The notes beneath the pieces were generated by a model. That model ran no database searches. It was not told where the DNA came from and saw only the letters and a program-made list of their open reading frames with translations. A stretch of 64,000 bases of DNA from CAITJF01 sp032654645 (GTDB taxonomy: Bacteria; Pseudomonadota; Gammaproteobacteria; Burkholderiales; Gallionellaceae), in the NCBI GenBank assembly GCA_032654645.1, contig JAULAW010000010.1, positions 62,001-126,000 on the forward strand. Direction: 5' to 3'. How positions within the stretch are numbered: position 1 is the stretch's first letter; the number at the start of each line of letters is the position of its first letter. The position numbers were made by a program, and so were the translations under genes. Of this stretch, positions 1 to 7,558 are shown piece after piece.

Positions 1-221
1 TCGCGACGCACAAAAGCCTGTACTGCACCGAATTTGTCTATTACATCTATCGCTGCGTCTGCCCTTTTCTGGCAGTGAAGCCCATCACCAAGAGGATTAT
101 CTTCATGTCACGCGAGGGTCTGGACCCCGACTGTTTTCTCACCACCGACCTGCTCAGGGTTTGGGCCAACCCAAGTGCTGCCGGGCGCAACGGTGTAAAG
201 GGCAGATTTCCGGGCTGTTGA
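1..221 (+). CDS. C-terminal end of a permuted papain-like hydrolase (YiiX/YebB type), cut by window edge
   Basis: Reading frame 3 is open from the window edge to a TGA at 219-221, giving about 72 residues. It contains LYCTEFVYYIY, which resembles the catalytic cysteine block (C-S/T-E-x-V-x-x-x-Y) of the permuted NlpC/P60-like or papain-like amidases (peptidase C92, YiiX/YebB type). The tail has ITKRIIFMSREGLDPDCF and then a short end. The amino-terminal part lies outside the window, so the histidine of the active site cannot be checked. The family call is from motif resemblance only. Confidence 0.45.
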   Translation, partial: ATHKSLYCTEFVYYIYRCVCPFLAVKPITKRIIFMSREGLDPDCFLTTDLLRVWANPSAAGRNGVKGRFPGC

Positions 222-279
222 GTCAGTGTTGGTGGTGAGTTGCCGGAACACGGCGAACCATGCCCGGCACGCCGCGCCG

Positions 280-353
280 ACGTTGGCTATTTTGTTGGGC
301 TTGGTTTATCATGGTTCGTCGTTGCGGAGGTTCGAATCCTCTCGCCCCGACCG
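280..353 (+). other. tRNA 3'-half-like remnant (T arm plus acceptor strand)
   Basis: Positions 326-342 fit a T arm: GGAGG, loop TTCGAAT, CCTCT. They are followed by CGCCCCG, A and CC at 343-352, as in a tRNA acceptor strand. No matching 5' acceptor strand (xGGGGCG), D arm or anticodon arm was found upstream, and the expected CCA reads CCG. It is best seen as the residue of a tRNA or tmRNA gene, for example after integration or deletion at its 3' end. A functional RNA is unlikely. Confidence 0.35.
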
Positions 354-422
354 TTTTATCGGATAACCGAATCACATTATTTCCGCATTTTTCAAAATAC
401 CGCCCCTGCGAGGAGAATGATC

Positions 423-491
423 ATGGCTAAAGGTCAGCAACGTAAAAACAAAGAAGCGAAGAAACCAAAGAAGCCGCCGCCCGCCAAGTAA
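423..491 (+). CDS. Very small lysine-rich basic protein (22 aa)
   Basis: ATG at 423 is preceded by a strong ribosome-binding site (GAGGAGAATGATC). The 22-residue product begins MAKGQQRKNKEAKKPKK and ends in a proline-lysine tail. Nearly half the residues are Lys or Arg and there is no hydrophobic stretch, so a nucleic-acid- or ribosome-associated peptide is plausible. Similar tiny MAKGQ-type basic proteins are, as far as I recall, common in proteobacterial genomes without a known function. A longer in-frame start at 240 runs through the tRNA-like remnant and is less likely. Confidence 0.6.
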   Translation: MAKGQQRKNKEAKKPKKPPPAK

Positions 492-594
492 CTGGCGCGG
501 CCATATAGTACAAAACCAGGCCTCCCCAGTTTTTAAGTTCCCCAAGGGATCCGAAAAGTCCTTGACTTTGATGGCGATGGACTCTTCAAGGCAT

Positions 595-3135
595 TCAGGC
601 AATTTGCCGCAATAGCTCCTCGCGTAGCGAGGTAACGGCGCCCGGTTGAGCCAGCGCTACGCCGGTTATGTGAAAAGTATCCTCGGCACGCGCCCCCAGC
701 GTATTGATTTTGGCGCCACGCAGATTGATGTTGTGGCGCGCCAGCACATGCGCGATACGCGCCAGTAAGCCAGGGCGGTCGCCCGCGATGGTGGAAAGCA
801 CATAGTTGCCTTTTTCGTCTGAGGTTATGCTGACCTCGGGTGTGATGGGAAAGTGTTTGAGCTGGCGGCTTATCCTGCCTGCATGCAGCGCTGGCAGTTC
901 TTCCGGGCCGCCAAGCTTTTGCATTAACTCATACTCGATGTAATTCATCACGTCGCGGTATGCCGCATCGCTGTCGCCCGCGTCCATCACCAGAAAGCTA
1001 TCCAGCGCGTATCCATGCTGGGTGGTGTATATCTTCGCTTCCATGATGTTGTAGTACAGGCGTTCAAAAAAAGTGCAGATGCGCGCGAACAAATAAGGTT
1101 GGTCCGGGCTGTAAACCATCACTTGCAGGCCTTCGCCGATGCGGCTCAGCCGTGCCTTGACGATGGGGGTGCCGCTGTTGGCGCGGTGTGCCAGCAAGCG
1201 GGTGTGCCACGCGATTTCCTCCGGCTCGTGGCGCAGGAAATACTCGGCGTCGAGCTGTGCCCACAGCATTTCATGAGCTTCCGTGGCAATCGCATACAGG
1301 TTGAGTATTTCCCGCGCGCGTGCGCGAATCTCCCCCACCTGGTCGGCAATTTTGCCGCCTGCCATGTAGCGCCTCGCCGCCCGGAACAGGTCTTCCAGCA
1401 ACCTGCCTTTCCATGCATTCCACATTTTCGGGCTGGTGCCGAGGATATCTGCCACGGTAAGCAGGTACAGCGCCACCAGGTAGCGGTCGTTCGGGATTTT
1501 TGCCGAAAACGCGGCGACGACATCCTGGTCGGATAAGTCCTGTTTCTGTGCCGTGGCGGACAGGGTGAGATGATGTTCCACCAGCCAGGTAACCAGATCG
1601 GTATCTTCGCGCGACAAGCCGTGTTGTTCGCAAAAACGTGCGGCATCCGCCCGCCCCAGTATCGAATGGTCGCCGCCGCGCCCTTTGGCTATATCGTGGA
1701 ACAGCCCGGCGACATACAGCACTTCCGGGCGGGCAAAATCCTTGATCAGCTTGCTGCATAAAGGAAATTCCTGCGCATGTTTTTCCAGGGTGAAACGGCG
1801 CAGATTGCGCACCACCATCAGGATGTGCTCGTCCACCGTGTGGACGTGAAACAGATCATGCTGCATTTGTCCGACGATACGCCCGAAGGCGGGCAGGTAC
1901 AGCCCCAGGACGCCATACTGGTTCATGCGCCGCATTGCGTGGGTGATGCCCTGCGGCTGGCGCAGGATGTCCATGAACAGCGCACGATTGCTGGCATCAC
2001 GCCTGAACCCCGCATTCATTTTGTGGCGCGCACGCCACAGCGCGCGCAAAGTGGGGGCGGAGAACCCGGTCAAATGCGGGTGTTGTTCCATCAGCAAAAA
2101 ACTTTCCAGGATCGCCGACGGTTCGCGTTCGAACAACAATTCATCGCGCGCTTCCAGCAGGTCGTCGCGCGACACGAAGCGCGCGTTGAGCGGATGCACC
2201 GTGCCCGCTTCCGGAAACAGGCGCGCGCGCAGGTTTTGCAACAGCACGGCGTTGAGTTGCAGCACGGCCTGCTTGGTGCGGTAGTAGCGCTGCATCAGAT
2301 GCTCGCTGGAGAGGCGCGCGGCCGTCGCGCCGATATGCATTTGTTCCGCCAATGCGGTCTGGTAGTCGAACAGCAGGCGGTCTTCGCGCCGCCCGGCCAG
2401 ATAGTGCAGGCGAATACGCAGGGTTTGCAGCAAGCCCTCGTGGCGCGCGATTGCGCGCGCTTCCTGCGCGGTAATCATGCCGGCCTTGGCCAGTTCGCGC
2501 CAGGAATCACCCAACCCGGCAGCGCGGCTGATCCACAGGACAGTATGCAAATCACGCAGCCCGCCGGGGCTTTCCTTCAGGTTAGGTTCGAGGTTGAAGT
2601 CTGTTTCAACATAGCTCGCATGGCGCTGCTCCTGCTCCTTCTGCTTGGCGAGGCAAAAAGCGCGAGGATCGAGATGTTGCGCTAGCGTGTCGCGCATCTG
2701 TTCAAACAGCGGGCGTGCACCGGTGACCAGACGCCCTTCCAGCAGGTTGGTTTGCACCGTTATATCGGAGGCTGCCGCCACGCATTGCGCCACGGTGCGC
2801 ATGCTGTGCCCAACTTCAAGGCCGATGTCCCACAACAGCCCGACCAGTTTTTGCAGGAGCTGCTGCAGTTCCGCAGCCGGATCCCCGGCAAGCAGGATCA
2901 GCAAGTCGATGTCGGACTTGGGGTACAGCTCGCCGCGCCCGTAGCCGCCCACCGCCACCAGCGCCAGGTCTGGCGGCATGGCGAGCATCTGCCAGGTTGC
3001 GCGCAAATGCTCGTCCACCAGTTTGGCGTGGGCGCGCAACAACCGCCGCGAAGGCTGGGCATGGTGTTCATAACCCTGTTGCAGAGACAGGCGCGCATCA
3101 CGCAGGCTCTGGCGGATTTCGGCTGCGCTTTGCAC
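595..3135 (-). CDS. glnD: Bifunctional uridylyltransferase/uridylyl-removing enzyme GlnD
   Basis: GlnD senses glutamine and adds or removes UMP on PII proteins (GlnB/GlnK), setting nitrogen status in the cytoplasm. The 846-aa product has the family length and domain order. A nucleotidyltransferase motif (GGYGRGELYPKSDIDLL) lies near residue 65, an HD-type hydrolase motif (FHDIAKGRGGDHS) in the middle, and two ACT domains in the last 170 residues (MVYSPDQPYLFARI and STIAGDRPGLLARI). Translation starts at GTG 3135, 8 bases after the map stop, so map and glnD are probably co-transcribed and coupled, as in many beta- and gammaproteobacteria. No defect is seen. Confidence 0.95.
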   Translation of the reverse strand: MQSAAEIRQSLRDARLSLQQGYEHHAQPSRRLLRAHAKLVDEHLRATWQMLAMPPDLALVAVGGYGRGELYPKSDIDLLILLAGDPAAELQQLLQKLVGLLWDIGLEVGHSMRTVAQCVAAASDITVQTNLLEGRLVTGARPLFEQMRDTLAQHLDPRAFCLAKQKEQEQRHASYVETDFNLEPNLKESPGGLRDLHTVLWISRAAGLGDSWRELAKAGMITAQEARAIARHEGLLQTLRIRLHYLAGRREDRLLFDYQTALAEQMHIGATAARLSSEHLMQRYYRTKQAVLQLNAVLLQNLRARLFPEAGTVHPLNARFVSRDDLLEARDELLFEREPSAILESFLLMEQHPHLTGFSAPTLRALWRARHKMNAGFRRDASNRALFMDILRQPQGITHAMRRMNQYGVLGLYLPAFGRIVGQMQHDLFHVHTVDEHILMVVRNLRRFTLEKHAQEFPLCSKLIKDFARPEVLYVAGLFHDIAKGRGGDHSILGRADAARFCEQHGLSREDTDLVTWLVEHHLTLSATAQKQDLSDQDVVAAFSAKIPNDRYLVALYLLTVADILGTSPKMWNAWKGRLLEDLFRAARRYMAGGKIADQVGEIRARAREILNLYAIATEAHEMLWAQLDAEYFLRHEPEEIAWHTRLLAHRANSGTPIVKARLSRIGEGLQVMVYSPDQPYLFARICTFFERLYYNIMEAKIYTTQHGYALDSFLVMDAGDSDAAYRDVMNYIEYELMQKLGGPEELPALHAGRISRQLKHFPITPEVSITSDEKGNYVLSTIAGDRPGLLARIAHVLARHNINLRGAKINTLGARAEDTFHITGVALAQPGAVTSLREELLRQIA

Positions 3136-3143
3136 GGCTGGGT

Positions 3144-3938
3144 TTATGCTGGGGGAGGAGGGGGAGAGCCGGCGGAAAGGGTCAACACTTCAAAACCGGT
3201 TCCGGTCACCAGCACGGTGTGCTCCCACTGCGCCGACAGGCTGTGGTCTTTGGTCACGACGGTCCAGCCGTCGCCAAGCTGCTTGATGCCGGCTTTGCCG
3301 GCGTTGATCATCGGCTCGATGGTGAAGATCATGCCCGCTTCCAGCTTCATGCCGCTGCGGGGTTTCCCGTAGTGCAACACCTGTGGTTCTTCGTGGAACT
3401 TGCTGCCGATGCCATGTCCGCAAAATTCCCGCACCACGCTGTAGCCCATCTCTTCGGCGAAAGTCTGTATGGCGTGGCCGATGTCGCCCAGATGCGCGCC
3501 CGGCTTGACCGCGCGAATGCCGCGCCACATCGCCTGATAGGTTGTTTCACACAGCCTTCTGGCTTGGATGGACGGTTCGCCGACATAGAACATGCGGCTG
3601 GTGTCGCCGTGATATCCATCCTTGATTGGAGTGACATCGAGATTCACGATATCACCATTCTTCAATTTCTTGTCACCGGGTATGCCGTGGCATACCTGAT
3701 GGTTGATCGAGGCACAGATGGATTTCGTGTAGGGCGTGTGCCCGCCCGGCGCATAATTGAGCGTTGCGGGAATGCAGCCTTGTATGTCCACCATGTAATC
3801 GTGGCAGAGTTTATCCAGTTCGTCTGTGGTGACGCCCGCCTGCACGAAAGGCGCGATGTAATCCAGCACCTCGCCGGCCAAGCGTCCGGCGATGCGCATC
3901 TTTTCGATTTCCTGCGGGGTTTTGATACTGACAGGCAT
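3144..3938 (-). CDS. map: Type I methionine aminopeptidase
   Basis: Removes the initiator methionine from nascent proteins. The 264-aa sequence shows the pita-bread fold signature: His in HGIPGDKKL, the two metal-binding Asp residues in NLDVTPIKDGYHGDTSRMF, the metal His in EFCGHGIGSKFHEEP, and the metal Glu residues in FTIEPM and WEHTV. The carboxyl end carries an extra proline run (SPPPPPA) beyond the usual family end. glnD follows 8 bases downstream. The start at 3938 (MPVSIKTPQEIEKMR) matches the family N-terminus. Confidence 0.95.
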   Translation of the reverse strand: MPVSIKTPQEIEKMRIAGRLAGEVLDYIAPFVQAGVTTDELDKLCHDYMVDIQGCIPATLNYAPGGHTPYTKSICASINHQVCHGIPGDKKLKNGDIVNLDVTPIKDGYHGDTSRMFYVGEPSIQARRLCETTYQAMWRGIRAVKPGAHLGDIGHAIQTFAEEMGYSVVREFCGHGIGSKFHEEPQVLHYGKPRSGMKLEAGMIFTIEPMINAGKAGIKQLGDGWTVVTKDHSLSAQWEHTVLVTGTGFEVLTLSAGSPPPPPA

Positions 3939-4057
3939 ATTGGCTCATATCGGGTATAAACTGGCCGCAAGCATAGTGGATAGCGCATTGCAGCACAACA
4001 CGCACCGCACTTTGCGTGGCGGGTGGCGGGGCATCGGGGCCGCAGGGCAGCGCATTA

Positions 4058-4693
4058 CTACGAACCCGCCCCTGCCTGCCGCAGCGCTCCGGAAAACACC
4101 TCGACCGGCTGCGCGCCGGAAACGCCGGATGTTTCATCGAACAAAAAGAACGGTACGCCAGTGATGCCGAATTCCGCCGCGCGCGATTCATCGGCGCGCA
4201 CCGCACCGGAATAATCATCGCTTTGCAGCATCGTCAGCGCCTCGCTTTCGGCGACGCCGAACTCCGGTGCGAGGTGGGACAGGGCGGCACGGTCGCCCAC
4301 CGGCAGCGATTCGGAAAAATATGCGTGCATGATGCGCTCGGTCGCGCGATCGCCCAGCTGACGTTCAGCGGCGAAGTGCAGCAGGCGGTGCGCGTCGAAG
4401 GTGTTACCCGGACGTGCATCGGCCAGATGGTATTCCAGCCCGATTTCCCCGGCGGATGCAGTCACGCGCGCGTTCATCGCCGCCGCCTGTTGCAGGCTGA
4501 CGCCGTACTTGCGCGCCAGCATCTCCTCCAGTGTGCCGGGATACTGCCTCGGGGCGTTGGGGTCGAGTTCAAAGCTGCGCCAGATTACGTTTATGTTTTC
4601 GCGTTGCCCGAATTGCGCGAGCGCTTTTTCGAAGCGCCGTTTGCCGATATAACACCAAGGGCAGATTACGTCCGACCAGATTTCTATTTGCAT
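4058..4693 (-). CDS. DsbA-family (FrnE-like) thiol oxidoreductase
   Basis: A 211-aa cytoplasmic thioredoxin-fold protein of the DsbA/FrnE group. The N-terminus MQIEIWSDVICPWCYIGKRR carries the CPWC active site. A large helical insertion follows, and the conserved cis-Pro loop is seen in GITGVPFFLFDE. No signal peptide is present, which fits the FrnE branch rather than periplasmic DsbA. Two adjacent ATG codons occur (4696 and 4693); the second has the better spacing from the AAGGGGG ribosome-binding site. An upstream in-frame ATG at 4744 has no such site. The substrate is unknown. Confidence 0.85.
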   Translation of the reverse strand: MQIEIWSDVICPWCYIGKRRFEKALAQFGQRENINVIWRSFELDPNAPRQYPGTLEEMLARKYGVSLQQAAAMNARVTASAGEIGLEYHLADARPGNTFDAHRLLHFAAERQLGDRATERIMHAYFSESLPVGDRAALSHLAPEFGVAESEALTMLQSDDYSGAVRADESRAAEFGITGVPFFLFDETSGVSGAQPVEVFSGALRQAGAGS

Positions 4694-4799
4694 CATTTCC
4701 CCCTTGAATATGAGTAATTTTACTGGCGCGGCGTGCCGCTGCATTCTACCTTAGGGTTTGCCCGCCGATCATTGTTTGCCCGTACAATAGCGCCCAGCC

Positions 4800-5777
4800 A
4801 TGATTGCCTACCTCATCCGCCGTATTCTCTACGCCGTGCCCATCCTCATCGGGGTGAACCTGCTCACCTTTGCGCTGTTTTTTGTGGTGAACACGCCGGA
4901 TGATATGGCGCGGATGCAGCTCGGCATCAAGCGCGTCACACCGGATGCCATCGCGAAGTGGGAACAGCAGCACGGCTATGACAAGCCGCTGCTGTTCAAC
5001 GCCAAAGCTGATGGCTCGGGCAAGCTGACGGATACCATCTTCTTTGCGAAATCTGCCAGCATGTTCGTGTTCGACTTCGGCTATTCCGATGACGGGCGCA
5101 ACATCTTGCGAGAAATCCAGACCCGCATGATGCCGAGCCTGGCGATAGCCTTGCCCACATTCCTCGTCGGGCTGCTCATCTACATCACTTTCGCGCTGCT
5201 GATGACGCTGTTCCGCGCCACCGCGCTGGATGTGGCGGGTGTGGCGCTGTGCGTGCTGCTGATGTCGGTGTCGAGCCTGTTCTACATCATCGGTGGGCAG
5301 TTCGTGGCGAGCAAGCTGTGGCATTGGGTGCCGATCTCCGGTTATGCGGGCGGGCTGGATGGCATCAAGTTCGTGGCGCTGCCCATCCTCATCGGCGTGG
5401 CGGGCAGCGTGGGCGCGAGCAGCCGCTGGTACCGCACGATTTTTCTGGAAGAGATCGGCAAGGACTATGTGCGCACCGCTCGCGCCAAGGGCGTGTCGGA
5501 GTTGCGCGTGTTGTTCCGCCACGTGCTGAAGAACGCGATGATCCCGATACTCACCGGCGTGGTGGTGGTGATCCCGCTGCTGTTCATGGGCAGCCTGCTC
5601 ACCGAATCGTTCTTCGGCATTCCCGGCCTGGGCAGCTACACCATAGATGCGATCAACGCGCAGGATTTCGGCGTGGTGCGCGCGATGGTGTTTCTCGGTT
5701 CGGTGTTGTACATCGTGGGATTGATTTTGACGGACATCTCCTACACCATGGTTGATCCGAGGGTGAGACTGCAATGA
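4800..5777 (+). CDS. Peptide-type ABC transporter permease (DppB/OppB family)
   Basis: An inner-membrane permease subunit of 325 aa with an N-terminal membrane anchor (MIAYLIRRILYAVPILIGV), a periplasmic loop of about 90 residues and a five-helix core. The ATPase-coupling EAA loop is seen as EIGKDYVRTARAKGVSELR followed by VLFRHVLKNAMIP. It is the first gene of a four-gene transporter operon (second permease, two ATPases). No substrate-binding protein is encoded next to it, so the substrate (probably peptides) cannot be named. Confidence 0.85.
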   Translation: MIAYLIRRILYAVPILIGVNLLTFALFFVVNTPDDMARMQLGIKRVTPDAIAKWEQQHGYDKPLLFNAKADGSGKLTDTIFFAKSASMFVFDFGYSDDGRNILREIQTRMMPSLAIALPTFLVGLLIYITFALLMTLFRATALDVAGVALCVLLMSVSSLFYIIGGQFVASKLWHWVPISGYAGGLDGIKFVALPILIGVAGSVGASSRWYRTIFLEEIGKDYVRTARAKGVSELRVLFRHVLKNAMIPILTGVVVVIPLLFMGSLLTESFFGIPGLGSYTIDAINAQDFGVVRAMVFLGSVLYIVGLILTDISYTMVDPRVRLQ

Positions 5778-5808
5778 AGGTCAGCCAGTTGCCGGGAGTC
5801 CAGGTTTT

Positions 5809-5998
5809 GTCATTCCCGCATTCGCGCATATGCGCTAACTTATCTTGTTCCTCCCCCTTCAAGGGGGAGGTTAGGTGGGGGATGGGGTTGGTATCCATGA
5901 AATTCGACCCCATCCCCACCCCAGCCCTCCCCTTGAAAGGGAGGGAGAAATACTCTGGCGCACTTAAGTTAGCGCTTATGCGCCTGCGCGGGAATGAC
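5809..5998. repeat. Composite nested palindromic repeat between the two permease genes
   Basis: A 190-bp inverted-repeat unit. The outer arms are GTCATTCCCGC at 5809-5819 and its complement at 5988-5998. Inside lies a second pair, GCGCATATGCGCTAACTT, against a nearly perfect complement (17 of 18) at about 5966-5983. The core is a C-rich/G-rich hairpin block (CTCCCCCTTCAAGGGGGAG). Three repeat families thus appear nested in one site. It fills the gap between the permease genes, and an open frame runs through it by chance. Confidence 0.85.
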
Positions 5999-6036
5999 GG
6001 CTTCTTTTCGTTCATGGAAATTTATGGGGATGTTTT

Positions 6037-7455
6037 ATGATTTTTACCCCCGTTGTTTTATGGACCGATGCCCTGATCTTTCTGCTCATCGCGGTGGGCA
6101 TCGCAGCTGCATGGTGGATCAGGCGGCGCCCGCACTTGCTGTTGCCGTGGCAGCGCGTGGCGCAGAGCAGCGTGGGCATGGTGTCACTGCTGGTGCTGTC
6201 GTTGTTTGTTTTTGCCGGGGTGCTGGATTCGCTGCATTACCGTGCCGCATTGCCGGAGAAGAGCAATGGGCAGACCGTGTATTCGCCGGAAGTGTTGAGC
6301 GCGTTCGACACGCTTGTCAGCGGCCTCAGGAGCCGCACCGAGAAGACTTATTCCGCGCCGCTGGCGGCATACCTGTACGCCAAGGAAAGCATTGAGTTGC
6401 CCGGCGGCAGAGTAACGCGCGATTACCCCCGGTTGAAATTTGGCGGCGCGCATCTGGCCGATCCGCAGCGCGAACTGGTTGGCGATGTAGCACAGCGTGT
6501 GTTGTTGGGGGCGGCAGGCGGGTTGCTGGTTGGCGGATTGTTAGTTTGGGTCGTAGGGTGGGCAAAGCGCAGCTTGCCCACGCGGATCGAACCTGTCCCT
6601 GTTGGTGGGCACGTAACGTGCCCACCCTACACATTGCGCGCCTTGTTGGTCGCCACGCTTCTCATCGCCGCGCTCATCGGCGCGGTCGTCAACCTCGCTT
6701 CCGCCTACCACGTCCTCGGCACCGACAAAGTGGGGCAGGATGTGCTCTACCTCTCGCTGAAAAGCATACGCACCGGGCTGGTGATCGGCACCGTGACCAC
6801 GTTGGTGATGCTGCCTTTTGCGCTGCTGCTGGGCATTGCGGCGGGCTACTTGCGCGGCTGGATGGACGATGTGATCCAGTATGTTTACACCGTGCTGAGC
6901 TCCATCCCCAGCGTGCTGCTGATCGCCGCTGCGGTGCTGATGATGCAGGTGGTGATCGAAATGCATGCCGATTGGTTCGAGACTTCCGCCGCGCGCGCAG
7001 ATGTGCGCCTGTTGTGCCTGTGCGTGATTCTCGGTGTAACCAGTTGGACCGGGCTGTGCCGCCTGTTGCGCGGCGAAACGCTGAAGCTGCGCGAAATGGA
7101 ATACATCCAGGCGGCGCAGGCGTTCGGCGTGTCGTCGTTCCGCATTCTCACCCGCCACATCGTGCCCAATGTGATGCATATCGTGCTGATTTCGGTGGTG
7201 ATGGATTTCAGCGCGCTGGTGCTGGCCGAGGCGGTGCTGTCCTATGTCGGCGTGGGGGTGGATCCCTCCACCATCAGTTTCGGCACCATGATCAATGCGG
7301 CGCGTCTGGAGATGGGGCGCGACCCCATGGTGTGGTGGGCGCTGGCCGCTGCCTTCGGCTTCATGCTGGTGCTGGTGCTGGCAGCCAACCTGTTTGCCGA
7401 TGCGGTGCGTGATGCGTTCGATCCGCGCCTGAACCGGACGGAGGGAGTGGCGTGA
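6037..7455 (+). CDS. Peptide-type ABC transporter permease (DppC/OppC family), carrying an in-frame repeat
   Basis: The second permease of the transporter, 472 aa, which is long for DppC/OppC (usually about 300). The N-terminal part has two hydrophobic stretches and a periplasmic section. The conserved core begins near residue 210 and includes the EAA loop (REMEYIQAAQAFGVSSFR) and the usual C-terminal membrane segments. Residues of about 173-198 (GWAKRSLP to HVTCPPYT) are encoded by a 78-bp dispersed palindrome at 6553-6630. The insertion is a whole number of codons, so the frame survives and the protein gains a 26-residue segment between membrane spans. Confidence 0.85.
   Translation: MIFTPVVLWTDALIFLLIAVGIAAAWWIRRRPHLLLPWQRVAQSSVGMVSLLVLSLFVFAGVLDSLHYRAALPEKSNGQTVYSPEVLSAFDTLVSGLRSRTEKTYSAPLAAYLYAKESIELPGGRVTRDYPRLKFGGAHLADPQRELVGDVAQRVLLGAAGGLLVGGLLVWVVGWAKRSLPTRIEPVPVGGHVTCPPYTLRALLVATLLIAALIGAVVNLASAYHVLGTDKVGQDVLYLSLKSIRTGLVIGTVTTLVMLPFALLLGIAAGYLRGWMDDVIQYVYTVLSSIPSVLLIAAAVLMMQVVIEMHADWFETSAARADVRLLCLCVILGVTSWTGLCRLLRGETLKLREMEYIQAAQAFGVSSFRILTRHIVPNVMHIVLISVVMDFSALVLAEAVLSYVGVGVDPSTISFGTMINAARLEMGRDPMVWWALAAAFGFMLVLVLAANLFADAVRDAFDPRLNRTEGVA
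6553..6630. repeat. GTAGGGTGGGCA palindromic repeat inside a permease gene (78 bp)
   Basis: Perfect 12-bp terminal inverted repeats: GTAGGGTGGGCA at 6553-6564 and TGCCCACCCTAC at 6619-6630. Inner shorter palindromes are also present (GGGCAAAGCGCAGCTTGCCC; GGGCACGTAACGTGCCC). The length is 26 codons and the host gene stays open. A related shorter element sits at 13307-13347. Confidence 0.9.
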
Positions 7456-7474
7456 TTGTACAGAATAAGGCGCC

Positions 7475-7541
7475 GTCATTCCCGCGAAAGCGGGAATCCA
7501 GTTATGTAAAAATGCTGGATCCCTGCTTTCGCGGGGATGAC
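7475..7541. repeat. GTCATTCCCGC-family palindromic repeat upstream of the ATPase gene
   Basis: Arms begin GTCATTCCCGCGAAAGCGGG and end in TTCGCGGGGATGAC, with a CCAG/CTGG inner pair and an AT-rich centre. It lies in the 103-bp gap between the second permease and the first ATPase. Other copies in this window are at 5809, 21531, 36747, 37655 and 40819. Confidence 0.9.
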
Positions 7542-7558
7542 AAAACTACGAGGTGTGC

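Noticed and set aside
1777..2685. 302-aa plus-strand frame inside glnD
   Set aside because: Antisense of glnD, whose motifs are unambiguous on the minus strand.
4746..5774. 342-aa minus-strand frame
   Set aside because: It lies opposite the first ABC permease, is full of His/Gln/Arg as expected from an antisense frame, and shows no motif.
5774..6040. 88-aa frame between the permease genes
   Set aside because: Almost all of it is translated palindromic repeat; no ribosome-binding site of its own beyond the overlap.
6541..7479. 312-aa minus-strand frame
   Set aside because: Antisense shadow of the second ABC permease; composition (His, Gln, Arg) is typical of a GC-rich complement.
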